DNA from: Tamarix chinensis
Lineage: Eukaryota; Streptophyta; Magnoliopsida; Caryophyllales; Tamaricaceae
Length of the DNA: 64,000 bases
Reading direction: 5' to 3'
Assembly (NCBI GenBank): GCA_030549775.1
Contig: CM060177.1
Location: 56,918,638 to 56,982,637, forward strand
The position numbers and the translations under genes were made by a program. The first letter of the stretch is position 1; each line of letters begins with the position of its first letter. Below, one piece after another: positions 33,229 to 45,345 of the stretch. The notes beneath the pieces were generated by a model. The model saw nothing but the letters and a program-made list of their open reading frames with translations. It was not told the origin of the DNA and ran no database searches.

Positions 33229-33700
33229 GAAATCTGCATGAAGCGTCTCAAGGAATGGACCCTATTCCATAGGCTCTCTACCTCTACACTAGACACTCCT
33301 CCACTAAGCTATTGCCCTTCCCCTTAGGTAGTATACCACCAAATCAACCCTCTTGTCTAAAGGGAAACCACATGTGGTGAAGGGCTTTCCATGTCCCTTA
33401 CCTACCTTTCTATAACATCAGGGTCCTCCTGATCCTCAAAGATTGATGGGTAATGATGTCTAGCCCTCCTAAACCAATTTTTTAGAACTGGTGTGGGTAC
33501 TAGTATCGATGGTGGTTGGCCTTCCATTTTTTCTCCGGTGGTCTCTATGAACACCTCGATACACTTGTAACAATGGTTAGTAACTGCCGAATCCTAAATA
33601 TTAAGATTAATCATAAATGATCCATTATTAAGTACTAAGGTTATTACAATAAATCAACATAAAGGCTATCTATAGCATATTCCCTAATCCACTCTCGCTC
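33229..33700 (-). pseudogene. Element A gag 5' part
   Basis: This part of gag lies 3' of the PBS on the minus strand and is separated from the rest of gag by the nested LTR. A phrase equivalent to CIEVFIETTG (about 33,570-33,540) corresponds to the element B start region near 52,060 and to 63,690. The end (about 33,260-33,229) runs into CRFP. Stops are present. Confidence 0.6.
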
Positions 33701-33940
33701 ATGGGAATTCCAGGTTTGGAAATCTTCACTTTCTGCTAAATACTTAGATAATTGGGATATCATTTAAAATAGCCTATGTGTCGACTCAAATAGTTCAAAA
33801 CTAGAAGAGATTTTCAAAGAAGGTTTGATACCAATCTTATGGCTTCCATAGAAGGGTTTTAAAAAGAAAAAACCTTTAAGCAAAAGCCTTGATGATAAGC
33901 CATGGTATAAGCTTAAACAAAGACTAGAAAATATTTTCAG

Positions 33941-33958
33941 AAAGTTCTGATATCTATC
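33941..33958 (-). promoter_or_regulatory. Element A primer-binding site
   Basis: On the minus strand GATAGATATCAGAACTTT follows the LTR end directly. It resembles the iMet PBS TGGTATCAGAGC with substitutions. Confidence 0.65.
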
Positions 33959-36900
33959 TATAACACCCCCACTTTTCATTAATTAAAAATTTCATTTTGA
34001 AAATCTTATGGCAACAGAAAACTACCAAACACTTAGGAAAAATGATGTGTTATCGCCACACCTAATATAGTAGAAGTACCAATCGCTTGTCCTATGCTAT
34101 ATAGAACTAAGAACTAACCAACCAAAACTAAAGTATAGTACTCCAAAACACATTATATAAATAATGAAAGGAAGGATTTCAACTAAAGGACCTCCACACT
34201 CCACAAATATTCAGATACCCTATGGGAAAATTAAATGAAAGTACAAGTTTCAAATTATAAAAAAAAACAAAGGTAGGGTGTAGCCTTAAATTTTAGTTTG
34301 TCAAGGACTACACAAAATTCTTCAAACATTCACTCTTTTAAAATCCATGACCGAAGCAAGTTTAGCTTACTACTAACCATCCTTAAAAACCTACACATGG
34401 CCCTCTACTTGTGGGAATGAGCAGATAACCAAGCAAACCGACACATCGGTATGCTTCATATTGAATAAGCTAATTTACTTATTCAATGGAAGTCATAAGC
34501 ACACACAATTTCCACATACAATCATAATCCTACTGACATAGTTCATGCCTCTTTCATATAAAGAGAATACACGGTCTATCTCGATGATATCATACATTGG
34601 GAATTCTTACCATACATGGCTCATCATGCTTAGTAACATAACATAACATAATATCATAGATAACTACATGCAGTTTACTACACCTATTGTCCATCTATCA
34701 TTAAGGCTTTATTCATCCATGCACATAATTCCACCATAGGTCATTTTTCCACCTTCCTAAAATGTAAGGTTATTTTTATATATAAGCCATTATCTTTATT
34801 ACCATTCTTTTTCTTTTATTCTTATTTTTTCACTTTAACCACATTCTTATTTACAATTTCTTATCTAAACACTTATTCAAATTCTTATTGACCTTCTTAT
34901 GAAGATACCAAATTCTTATCGAGTGATGGATTATGCACTGCCCCATGGTCTCACATACCATGGAAGTCTATCTAAATCAAAGAATATACTATCCAAATAA
35001 GAGAACATAAAGTCCAGGTTGAGGCTAAGTGACCACCAGTGGACGTAAATATAAGTCAAAGTTATGTAGCCACCAATGGGCATAAGTCTAGACCAACTCC
35101 AAAAACCATGTAGGTAACTAGACCCTTTAGTATTGATACCCTCTAATACATCATCAATGTCTAAAGTAGGTTAGGCACTAGGATCTAGTTTAATCCAGCT
35201 TGAAGGCAAAGCCCAAAGGCACCAATAAATGTCCAAATGCAGACTAACCTGGTAACTAATCGAGGATCAGGTCAATCATATTTCCTTATAAGTGACTCTT
35301 CTCTAGGTTACGTGATCATAAAAGGCCCATACAATATACAAGCAAGGCATTCACATACTTATTCCATCATAATTGTTACCATTCCCCAACTATGTGTGGA
35401 ATTTTTGTTAATGCGTACTCAATATTAACCGAATCCCTTCGATTAATCCTTTATGAAAATGTCTATATTACATTACCCCTTTAAATCCATGAAATAATTA
35501 TTCGAGTTTACCAATTAAGGCCTTTACAACGCCCATTGAATATGCCATAAATCATGACCTATTTAATCCATCCAATATGTTGTCGATCCATGTCAATATA
35601 TGTATTTCACTCATTAAATAGTCATATAGTAGTGTTAGGAATAGTCTTAACGCATATCCAATCCAAAAGATCAAAATCACATAATTTGGATGATCCAGTC
35701 GATTGGTTTGGACTAACCGGCTGATTGGTTTAGCTTAGTAAAACCCAAGTTTCTCTCAAATTGGTTATTAGTTTACCCAAACTAGTGGACTATTCAGAGA
35801 CTAGTAGATTGATTATGCCAAACCAGTCGATGGATTTAAGTAGAAAACAAATCAAGGTCATTAGAGACCTACCGGTCGATCAATTTGGGCTAATCAACCT
35901 ACTATTCTAAGGACCAGTTGATTAGTTTAGCCTAAATATTCAATCCTTTTGACCCCAATAAACAAAACAAAAAATTTTCATGTAATTCATCCTAAAAAAT
36001 CCTACCATATCCAAACCAAAATATATATTAACATCATGGCAATACTTAACAACTCATAAACTGAAACATGCTCTACAATTGATCAAATCAACCATAACTT
36101 CCCTAGAATCATCCCTTTCTCTCAAAATTCATAAATCAATCAACATGCATGAATTTTAAAAAAAATTCTCATGTGACCCTATATAATTAGGAGTTTAAGG
36201 AATACACCCCATCATATGATTAACTATGTCACATTTATAAGTAAGAATGACTTATTTTGTGTATTTAAAACTTTTCAACAAATAAGAAAACTCAACTTGG
36301 ATGATTTTCGTTTGCCAAACATTAAAAAAAGAATTTAAACCTTCATAATTCCAATTAATAATTTCATAAATAAAAATTTAAATTAGGAGGAAAAAACCTA
36401 CCAAATCTAAGGGAAAAATAGAGGGAATTTGCATCGAAAAACAAATTGAACTTCCTCCTAAATATAACCTTCTCTTGCTTAATGATAAATAAGGAGGGAT
36501 TAAAGGAAGGGATCAGAAGAGTGGAAAGGAACTAAAACTAAGCTCAAATTGGGGAGAAAAGAGCATGAGGCTATAGAACTGGAACATTTTGGTGGCTAAA
36601 AGAAAAGTGAGTGGAAGGGGTGTTTAGGGTTATTTATAGCCACTAATTAGTACAAGAATGAGTATGATTATGCTCATATCAAAAAAAACCTAATTTCTTT
36701 TATTCAAATTTGAGCTAAACGAGCATATTTCTTCAAAGATAGGCTGGCCTTCCTTCCATAGCTAAAATAGTTATTTCTAAATAATGTAGTTTGAAGTCGC
36801 CTAGAAAATGTCAAACATAAGAAAGGAAATGGATGATCATTGTGGGAAGGAATCTCCCTGCTGGGCCAAGATAGGTCTGGAAATCAAAGTAATGATTCTA

Positions 36901-37412
36901 GAAGTTTGCATAGGAGAGAGGTGAAGAAGACTAGGATAAGGTCATCCTCTCCCTTAGTTGCTAGAATTGAAACCATGAATCAATTTAAGGCATAAGCTCC
37001 AACCAAATGTATGCTAAGAAAGGTTAAGAATCTCCATAGAATAGCTTGGAATGGGATTACTAAGGTTCCATTTTTGTATATGAATTTTTCCAAAAAAATT
37101 GAGTTTTGTAAATATACTCAACTTAACAAACTAGTTGATTGAGTTGGGCTACTAGTTAACTATTCTACTAATTAGTCGATCGATTACCCAAATCAGTGGA
37201 TTAGTTCGGTCAAGAAAAACCCTGTAGCTAGAATGGTAAACCAGTTGATTAGTCCAATTGAAAACTCATGTTATTCATTTTCCAAAGCTCATTTAAGTCT
37301 AACTTTTCCTCAAACTCAATTATAGTTAGAAATTAAAATAAAAAATTAGAAAATTTTAATAAACACTACAAATTCCCATTCAACACAACTTACAAAAATA
37401 TAGGGTATTACA
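33959..37412 (-). repeat. Element A 5' LTR, 3,454 bp (family 2)
   Basis: The minus strand starts TGTAATACCCTATATTTTTG at 37,412 and ends GGGGGTGTTATA at 33,959. It contains two clusters of a 20-22-bp minirepeat around CCAGTCGATTGGTTTGG (35,690-35,935 and 37,130-37,260). A TATAAATAACCCTAAAC-like promoter motif lies near 36,640 on the minus strand. It matches element B's LTR over its length. Confidence 0.85.
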
Positions 37413-38420
37413 TGAACTGAGCAATTTGTATGAGATATAGCATAATTTGAAGTCTACTCAAGCATTTCATGATTTATCTTCTATGTGAGGTTAAGGAGAA
37501 ATTTAGCATATTCACTTATAAGAAAGCTTAACTAGAAACTAGTTTTTGATACTAATAGTGAAATGGGGTTGTGTCCACATATGTAGGAGCTTATGATAGA
37601 TATCTAATCTTGTTATTTAGATTCAATAATTCAAATGAAATCATGTGCTCTCTACCTCTTCTATTTGTGTTCAAGAATAAAAGTTCATATGGTTGTTAAC
37701 TATGTTGCATTTCCTCGTAGTTATATTATAGTTTTTGAGTTTGTACACAAAGTCGTTTATGTATTCTACAACTCAAGTTTAGATTATGTGAGCATTAGAC
37801 ATTTGATAGATTCACTTATGTATATATGGGCGCTAATCACCTCTTTTTAGAACTATTATAGGCGTACTCTCTAGTACAATACCCTATTTCTTAAAAATTA
37901 TAACTTTTTCAGAACCTTCTATATTTAAAAATAAAATTATCTTATTTTGAATATTTTTTACATCCTTTATCAAATTTGAGAATTTTTTTTGTTTTAAAAT
38001 ATTTTGTTATAATTTTATCGCTCTTTCTTACTATTTTGATTCCTATAAGGCATTAAAGCCACTTTTGATCTTCAAACTCTTTCAAGACTCTTGTCTAATT
38101 TAGATATTCAAAACTATGGTATACTTGGAGAACAAGGCTACAAGCTTATGCAAGTCCTCATTATTGTATAACTTGTTGTAAACCCTAGGTTATTATCATA
38201 TCTAAAATAGGGTTTTGTAGCTTGTTATTTCATATACATATGTTAACCGATGTAATGTCTGTAATGCTTTAATTAGTGCTATTTAAATAATGGATAGGTT
38301 ATAACTGGTTGTTAGGGTTTTGCAACTAGTTTAAAGTTATCTTGATAAACTAGTGTGCATGATAGGAATTAGTTCAACTAACTTAGGTTAGTTAGAACCA
38401 ATTCATTCGTATGTTAGTGT
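37413..38420. other. No gene recognised
   Basis: AT-rich sequence beyond the element A 5' LTR. A 71-codon frame at 37,635-37,850 (+) has no recognised motif. The first five bases after the LTR are TGAAC, which would be the TSD if the other end were intact. Confidence 0.35.
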
Positions 38421-38842
38421 TGTTAGTCCAACATTTATGTTAGTTGGAGTGGTAGCTAGTTAATATTAGTTAGATAATGATTGGTATTAAAAACATAGTC
38501 ATGAGTCTTATATAAAGCTCATATCCAACCATATACATGATAGATAATAATTTGATTAATAAGAAGTTAAGTTTTTTGGCTATTTGTTCTCTTCTATGAG
38601 ATTAATGTTCTCATTAGGAAATTAAAAGGAGTAATTATTAATTTGAAGACCTTTGAATGATTTCTTGGAGAAACATTCAAACTCTTCCTTCTTATTGATT
38701 TTTGATTGAATGTTGGTTGAAGATTCATAGACATTTCCATTCCTCCCAAAACCAAACCAATCTTCACTTTTAAACCTTCCTATCCTTGTTAAAGATCTTC
38801 AAACCCATCTAATTTCGTGGATTCACAACTTGATACAAATCA
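38421..38842 (+). mobile_element. Copia-like LTR with adjoining PBS, about 420 bp
   Basis: Starts near TGTTAGTCCAACATTTATG (38,421; 38,438 is an alternative start) and ends CAAATCA at 38,842. A TATATAAAG promoter motif lies at about 38,509. A TGGTATCAATTT sequence follows two to three bases after the end, resembling the iMet PBS with changes at its 3' side. No coding region is recognised downstream. Confidence 0.45.
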
Positions 38843-38844
38843 TT

Positions 38845-38857
38845 TTGGTATCAATTT
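38845..38857 (+). promoter_or_regulatory. Degenerate primer-binding site
   Basis: TTGGTATCAATTT matches the first eight bases of TGGTATCAGAGC and then diverges. Its place right after a TG...CA LTR supports the call. Confidence 0.4.
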
Positions 38858-39222
38858 AGTGTTGTTTTTTAATTCCATTGAATTTTCTACCCATACACAT
38901 TGCTCTTCTCTTACATCAATTCACTCATACACTTCCATGCACACCTCTACTTATAGTCATGTACATTCTTCTTTAGTGTGATTCATCCATCTTGGTCATG
39001 TATTGGTAGGTAATCTTCAATATTTACTATTATATCCTCAACTTACTCTTAGAGTCTTCAAACTGAAAAATTAAATATCTCCATACCTTCAACCTCCCTC
39101 GATAATCCTTTGGATATTATCTAGAATATTCAACTCAAAAGCCTTTATATCTTCAATTGTTTAGCATCTAGTCCTATGCCATCTACTATCTTCTTATCTC
39201 CTAAATTGTCATCAAATATCTC
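38858..39222. other. No gene recognised; probable retroelement leader
   Basis: Sequence after the Copia-like PBS, C/T-rich and without a readable gag. It continues at 42,260 beyond a solo LTR. Confidence 0.3.
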
Positions 39223-42200
39223 TGCAATACCCTCAAGTTTACTATTATTTTTTTTATTTTTTTGTGGAAGCATAATACTAAAATGCTGGGTATTATTGCC
39301 ATAATTAACATAAGTCTGGTTTACGACACCATCCTCACATCAAATATAAGGAAAAAGGGCTAAGATTTAAAGCATGATAAATAGAGAATAAGAGAACATC
39401 ATAAACATTAATACAATTAGAGATTATCTCTAAGTAGAATATCTAAAAATACAAATAAAAGGGAACCATGGGTTTAAGAATCTAAAAAGGTATTTGGGGA
39501 AAACTATCCTTTGGATAACATGACTCTATGGCCCAAAAAAACCTAATATAGAAATCACTCCACCCCATACAAAGCATCAAAGGATGCAAAATTATCTAGT
39601 AGGTCCTTATCAACCTATAAAAATACATTTGGGTTGTCTACCTATATGAATGAGTAACACCAATGAAAAGGATGATCAGTACACTACATACTAAACAAGG
39701 TAACAATACAATTGAGTATGTTTATACATAATACATGAGTTTACATTAGAGAATGAGCATATATATGTTAATAGAAAATGATACCTAGTAAATATTGATT
39801 CTAGATCTCATTATTAGATATAACATAAATTTATTCTTTTATTTACGTTGAATTCTAATACCCCCACTATTCTTCAACTAATGGAATGGTCTAAAGCACC
39901 TCTTAAGGGTAGCACATTCGAGCTACTATTATTGTTTAGTGGATTTGACACAACACCTCTCAAAACAAAATGCACCTCAACTACTATTTTTAAATAGGTG
40001 GAATGGTCTGAAGCACCTCTCAAAGACAAAAAACTTAAGCCACTATTAATTTCTAGTGGAGTAGACCCAACAACTCGATCCCAAATCATTTAATCTTTAA
40101 ATGATTAGTGTATTATCCATTAGTACTTATCTCTAAATCATATTATCATTCCCGTTAAATATAGGGTTCCACTATTCTTAATCTGGTGGAATGAACTAAT
40201 GCATACCTAGGCCTCTATTGTCATCGGATGGAACAACCCATATAAATACCTTGACCCAACTCACATGACCTTTCACTTTAAATGATGAATATCTTATTTA
40301 GAGTTGCTTATATCAAGATCATCTTATAAGACTCATAAAATTATATATGTCTTAAATTTGATATACATGTAAACACAACCACTTAATTATCAAACCAACC
40401 TCAAGTTATAGGTCCATAATTACCAAAATGCCACTGTTATCCTTAAAGGAAAAATGCCCTTTGTCTATGAAAACATAAAAACATCATATTAGGTAACTTC
40501 TATTTTACTCAATCCATCCCTTAACACTATTACTTATGAAATTTTAGATAACATCATCAAAGCTTAGCAGGCCAAGAGTATTTTCTAGATTGTTAATATA
40601 TGACCATACTCACATTTCTAGAAGACCTCACAAATCCCAATATCAATACATATCAATATTCGATATTCATACAAGATACATATCTCCATTATATATACAT
40701 AAACACCATATATCAACATTATATATCAAATACATAATTTCACATCCCCTTTTCAAGATATAATATCATAGCATGGTCATAATCAATATTATCCACATAA
40801 AATTTTAAACAAGATATGCATATAACATATAGTATACATACAATCCTAACTATGATATGTATCATTACCAACAAGGATATCGAGCTCTAAGCATGTAATC
40901 TTAAATTGCCTCCTTTAGGATCACTAGAAGGTTATCTATGAAACAAAATAATAATTTATAATCAAAACTTAATATATGAATCAAAAGAAAAGTTAAGTAA
41001 AATAGGGTGGAAATGAAAATAATCAAAATAAGTAGAGAGCTTGGGTTGCATAGAAGTATGATAGAGGTTTTGGTGGTGCTAAAGTTGAGTATGGATGTGC
41101 TAGAGGGGTGGCATGATTGAGGACAAGGAGTGGCACATGCATGTAGCATGCAACACATGCATAAGTTGAGGGCTGGGAACTTGCATGGGCACGTTGTACG
41201 AGGATCGCACAGTCATATAATAAGTGCAAGGAATGGGTGCATATTGATTTTCATGAGACCATGTGTTTATTGTGCAAGCATGCATGGATGGGGCATGCAA
41301 GGGTGCATGACTGTGCACTTAACTTCTGTGAGAGAGCATGAATGGGGTGTATGAGTACTCACAACTATGTGCCTTAATGAAAATAAAGAAATTGTGATAT
41401 AGGAGGAGTAAAAAGAAGTGGTGCGGGATAGCATTGGTCGACACCAATGAGGAGGAATGATGAGGTGGTAATGGAGGTTGATTTGCTATGGTAAAGGTAG
41501 TGCTTGATGTTTTGTGGTGGTGTGTGGTGTGGTGATGGTGAGGGTTGGCATCAACGAGATAGAGTAGGAAATTAAGAAGAATAAGGAAGGTGATTGAGGG
41601 TTGTGGTTACTTGATAGAAAATGTATGCTGTGGAGTTGGTTGATCATTAAATTAGGTAAGGCTTAGGGAAGTGTATATATGCATGTATGGTCATGTACAT
41701 GGTGAAGGCTGGCAAAGAAGGGTATAGTGTGCATGAGGGAAATGACAGGGAGATGGCGCACGATTAGGGAATCGGTTCTATGCCAAAATTCAATTGGACA
41801 TGTCCTTTGAGATGAGGGAGATGATGGTTAATGATGATGGAGGTAATGAAGGTAGGTTAGTAACATGGTAGAGGAAGTATGGTTGGTAGAATTTTATGTA
41901 GGTAAATGAGGAGGAACCGAAAAAGAAGTAGAATAGGCAGGTAGGGAAGAAAAAAGGAAAATAAAAGGAAAAAGGAGAAAAAAAGGAAAAAAGGGAAAGA
42001 AAAATAATTATGGTTTTAGAATTAGGTTCAGGTTAAAATAATTTAGGTTAGCGTATTAGGATAATTTAATTAATAACAACCTAGGGTTAAGTTTAGGTTA
42101 AAGAGAAACATAAATAGCACAAAATAAAGGTTAGGATTAGATTAAGATTTTGGATTAAATAATTAGGATAAAGCAAAAATATCGATTTCTCAAGATTAAA

Positions 42201-42259
42201 TTTGGCTTAAGGTATTAACTATTTATGATTAATATTAAGTAAAGTTTGATGGTATTACA
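39223..42259 (-). mobile_element. Family-1 solo LTR, 3,037 bp
   Basis: The left end is TGCAATACCCTCAAGTTTAC and the right end TGATGGTATTACA. Flanks ATCTC (39,218-39,222) and ATCTA (42,260-42,264) form a TSD with one mismatch. It contains hairpin minirepeats (39,860-40,230), the CAAGGATATCGAGCTCTAAG motif shared with other family-1 LTRs (about 40,872), and a purine-rich tract (41,380-42,000). Orientation is minus. A 72- to 85-codon set of overlapping frames around 40,901-41,354 is not protein-like. Confidence 0.8.
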
Positions 42260-42959
42260 ATCTACATCTATATTCGACCTTCGTTAATCCCTCTGTTAGG
42301 TTCTAGCAATTTCAGGTAAGAATTATATTCCATTACTTCAATAGAATTTGAATACCTCTTCCATATTAAAATATTATTCCATATCACACATCTATTCTTA
42401 GGTATCCTAACTTATTCGAAGCCAACATTTTTTTAATTAAAATTCATTCTCAATTATCACTGACTTAACACCTATATTTTTCTATCAACAAATCAGTTAT
42501 CCCAACCCTAACATTATGGAGAATATACTTGAAACCTTCTTCTTTTACCCTTATTCATTTTCCATTTAAATAAACCTTCAAGAATCTTGAAACCACCATT
42601 AATGATTTGCCAACATATCAAGCCACATTAGTGAGTGGTTTTTTGTGTAACAAGTTTACAATGATGAATTACTCTCTGTAAAGTATATGCTTGAAACCTT
42701 ACAACAACTCTTAGTTATCATTAACACCACTAATCAAAAACTCTAACAACTTCCCTATTTTCAAATTTAATTATTGAGACTAGAGACAAGGATTCCTGAC
42801 AAAGATACGCTATGACACATAAGTAAGAACATGAAAGCAACTAATGATCATGTTGAGGGAATGGTAATGTGCATAGTGAAAGCTAAAGGAGTTCATATCA
42901 ACCCAAGAATGAATTATGAAGAACCTACAAATGAAGTCAGCTCAAATGGATCTCATAAC
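42260..42959. other. No gene recognised
   Basis: Continues the C/T-rich sequence of 38,858-39,222 for about 450 bases and then passes into the leader or 5' gag of the gypsy fragment. No readable protein. Confidence 0.3.
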
Positions 42960-43748
42960 TACTAAAGGCATTAGAGAAGTTTTCAACTAATGTATAATCA
43001 TGATGAAGACAAAGGTATCAAACTTGATCTTCTTGATTTTTATGGTGAATTAGATGTTGACTTGTTCTTTGAATGGTTTCCAATTCTTTGAATGAATTAA
43101 TATAGGAATTTAAGGAGTATAATGATGAATGTAAATGTAACCTTGCTACTTTTAGTTTTACAAATTTTTCTAGTATTTGGTATGATAACCTTAAGAGAAC
43201 TCAAGAAAGGAAAGATAAGTCTAGCATTAGGTTGTGGAAAAAATTAAATTAGTATCTAAGGAATAATTTTGTCCCTAAAGAGTATGTGAGAGACATATAC
43301 ATTAAAACAACTCTAAGTTAAGGAATTTTTAGGGTAGAGGAATGCACTAGAGAATTTGGAAGACTAAGAATCTTATGTGACGTATAATAGGAAAGGAAAA
43401 AAATGTGTTAGATACTAAGGTGGCCTTAATAACTTTATTAGTGACAATATAGAAATGTTTGCCTATGATTTTCTTCATGACTTGATTAAGTTAGCTTTGA
43501 AATTTGAAAAGCAAATTAAGACAACTGAAGTTTATGCTAAACTTAGTGGTTTGACCTCAACTAAATCTTATGCTAATGCATCTTTATTAAAAATTAGATC
43601 ATATGCATATTCTTCCAATAATAAAAGGATAATACCTAATGGAGATGAAAAGGGAAAAAATAAAGTTGGTAGTATGTCAAATAAGCAATGCTTTAAATGT
43701 AAAGGATATAATCATTATGAAAGAGAGTGTCCTACTCAAATAATGTAG
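42960..43748 (+). pseudogene. Ty3/gypsy gag fragment with zinc knuckle
   Basis: Nucleocapsid-type gag. DFYGELDVDLFFEWFP (about 43,035-43,085) is the gag N-terminal core with a stop soon after. At 43,455-43,748 a longer frame holds AYDFLHDLIKLALKFEKQIK and ends with the zinc knuckle CFKCKGYNHYERECP (C-x2-C-x4-H-x4-C, all ligands present). The following protease and RT share its orientation. It differs from elements A and B in sequence and is a separate lineage, perhaps Reina- or CRM-like. Confidence 0.8.
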
Positions 43749-43899
43749 ACCTTAATTGAATTGGAGGACATTGAACCTTGTAATGATGTTAATTACCTAG
43801 AAACCGAGCCTAATGATGATACCTTAATTATGTATGAAGAAAACTATATCCTATAATTTCTACTTCAAAGTGTATCACAAAGGGATAATTTAAAAAAAA

Positions 43900-44200
43900 T
43901 AATTGTATAATTGGTGATTACAGTTATAGAGTCATTATAAATAGTAGTTTATGTACTAATGTTGCTAGTGAAATGATGGTAAAACAAGTAGGGTTAGTGA
44001 CTACTACTCATCCTAAACTACATTCATTACAACAACTTGATAAGGACAAGGGTGCTAAGGTAACTAAACAAACCCTCGTTTCTTTTCATATTAGTGACTA
44101 CAATGATGAATTTTTATGTGATTTATTACCTATAGATTCTTATGGTATATTACTAGGAAGACCATGGTAATATGCTAGAAATGAAATCCTTGATGGTGTG
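43900..44200 (+). pseudogene. Ty3/gypsy protease fragment
   Basis: Frame 43,973-44,170 reads MMVKQVGLVTTTHPKLHSLQ then TLVSFHISDYNDEFLCDLLP and SYGILLGRPW. This is the C-terminal half of the plant gypsy aspartic protease, ending in the ILLGRPW motif. Just upstream the active-site DTG/DSG equivalent reads NSSLCTNVAS (about 43,942), so the catalytic aspartate is lost. Confidence 0.85.
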
Positions 44201-44339
44201 ACTAATGAGTATAATGTGCTTAAGAATAAAAGTAAATATAAATTGAAACCTTCTCAATGTGATAATATGAAACTCACAAAGGCTAAAAAGAGTTTATTTT
44301 TATGTGAAAAAGCAATGATTAATTTCATTTAGGAAGAGG

Positions 44340-45345
44340 GTGTTTCTTATGCCTTAGTATTGAAAGAATCTCAAATTGGGAAAAATAATTCTACTAAATC
44401 AAGTCTTGCAAAGTGGCTTGATGAATACAAAGATGTGTTTCTTGATAAATTACCTTATAAACTACCACCTAATAAAGGTAATGAATAGGTTATCCCTAGA
44501 ATGCCTCTACTAAATAGGCGTGCTTATAGATATAACCTAGAAGAATCCAAGGAATTACAAAGGCAAATATAAGAACTAGTAGACAAGGGTTAATCAAGAG
44601 AGAGCATGAACCCTCATTGTGTGCCTCCTTTACTAGTCCCTAAGAAAGGTGGTACTTGGTGTATGTGCATGGACACTAGAGTAATAAATAATAAAAATAT
44701 CAAGTATTGTTTCATATTCCTAGACTAGATTATATTCTTGATGAACTTTATGGTGAACATTAGTTTTTCAAAATTGATCTATGAAGTGGTTACCATCAAG
44801 TGAGAATAAGGGAGGGGGAAAAATGAAAAATAGCCTTTAAAACTAAATATGGCCTCTGTTAATGGATGGCTATGCCTTTTGGGTTGATTAATACACCTAG
44901 TTCCTTCATAAGAATAATGAATGAAATTCTTTGTTCTTTCCTAGGTAACTTCATTATAGTTTATTTGGATGGCATACTTGTGTATAGTAAAAATTATAAC
45001 ATGATAATCTTGTACATACAAGGAAACTATTTGATAAATTAGGGACACTAATGTTTTTGGAAAATTAGAAAAGTGTGATTTTATGCTTCCAAGTGTAGTT
45101 TTCCTCGCTTATATTGTTTAGTGGTGAGCGTATTAAAGTTGATGCTATTAAAATACAAGGTATAAAAGAGTGGTCTATTCTTAAAAATATATATCAAGTA
45201 AGAAGTTTTAATGGGTAATTAGTTTCTATAATAGATTCATTAAATATTTTTCAACTATAGTTGCACCTATTACTCAACTTACACAAAATGTAGAATTTAA
45301 GTAGGGAAATGATAACAGAAGATCCTTACAGAATTTACTCAATTT
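44340..45345 (+). pseudogene. Ty3/gypsy reverse transcriptase fragment
   Basis: After a spacer with KWLDEYKDVFLDKLPYKLPP (about 44,412-44,470) come VPKKGGTW-type sequence, IPRLDYILDELYGEH, FFKIDL, SGYHQVRIREGE, IAFKTKYGL, MAMPFGLINTPSSFIRIMNE and NFIIVYLDGILVYSKNYN. The catalytic box is YLDG instead of YxDD, so the second aspartate is lost. The connection region follows (EWSILKNIYQVRSFNG at about 45,170-45,215) and homology ends near 45,345, where LTR debris starts. RNase H and integrase are missing. Stops are frequent. Confidence 0.88.

Larger units (their letters stand above)
25640..37412 (-). mobile_element. Element A: Tekay/Del-like Ty3/gypsy retrotransposon, decayed
   Basis: In minus-strand order: 5' LTR (37,412-33,959), PBS, gag (33,700-33,229, interrupted by a family-1 LTR, resuming 30,932), protease, RT, RNase H, integrase (to about 26,700), PPT, then a truncated 3' LTR (26,626-25,640). 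Pol order PR-RT-RH-IN and the integrase C-terminal phrases place it in Ty3/gypsy, close to the Tekay/Del chromovirus group. Every domain contains stops or frameshifts. Outer TSD cannot be tested because the 3' LTR is truncated. Element B at 48,390 onward is the same family in the opposite orientation. Confidence 0.85.
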
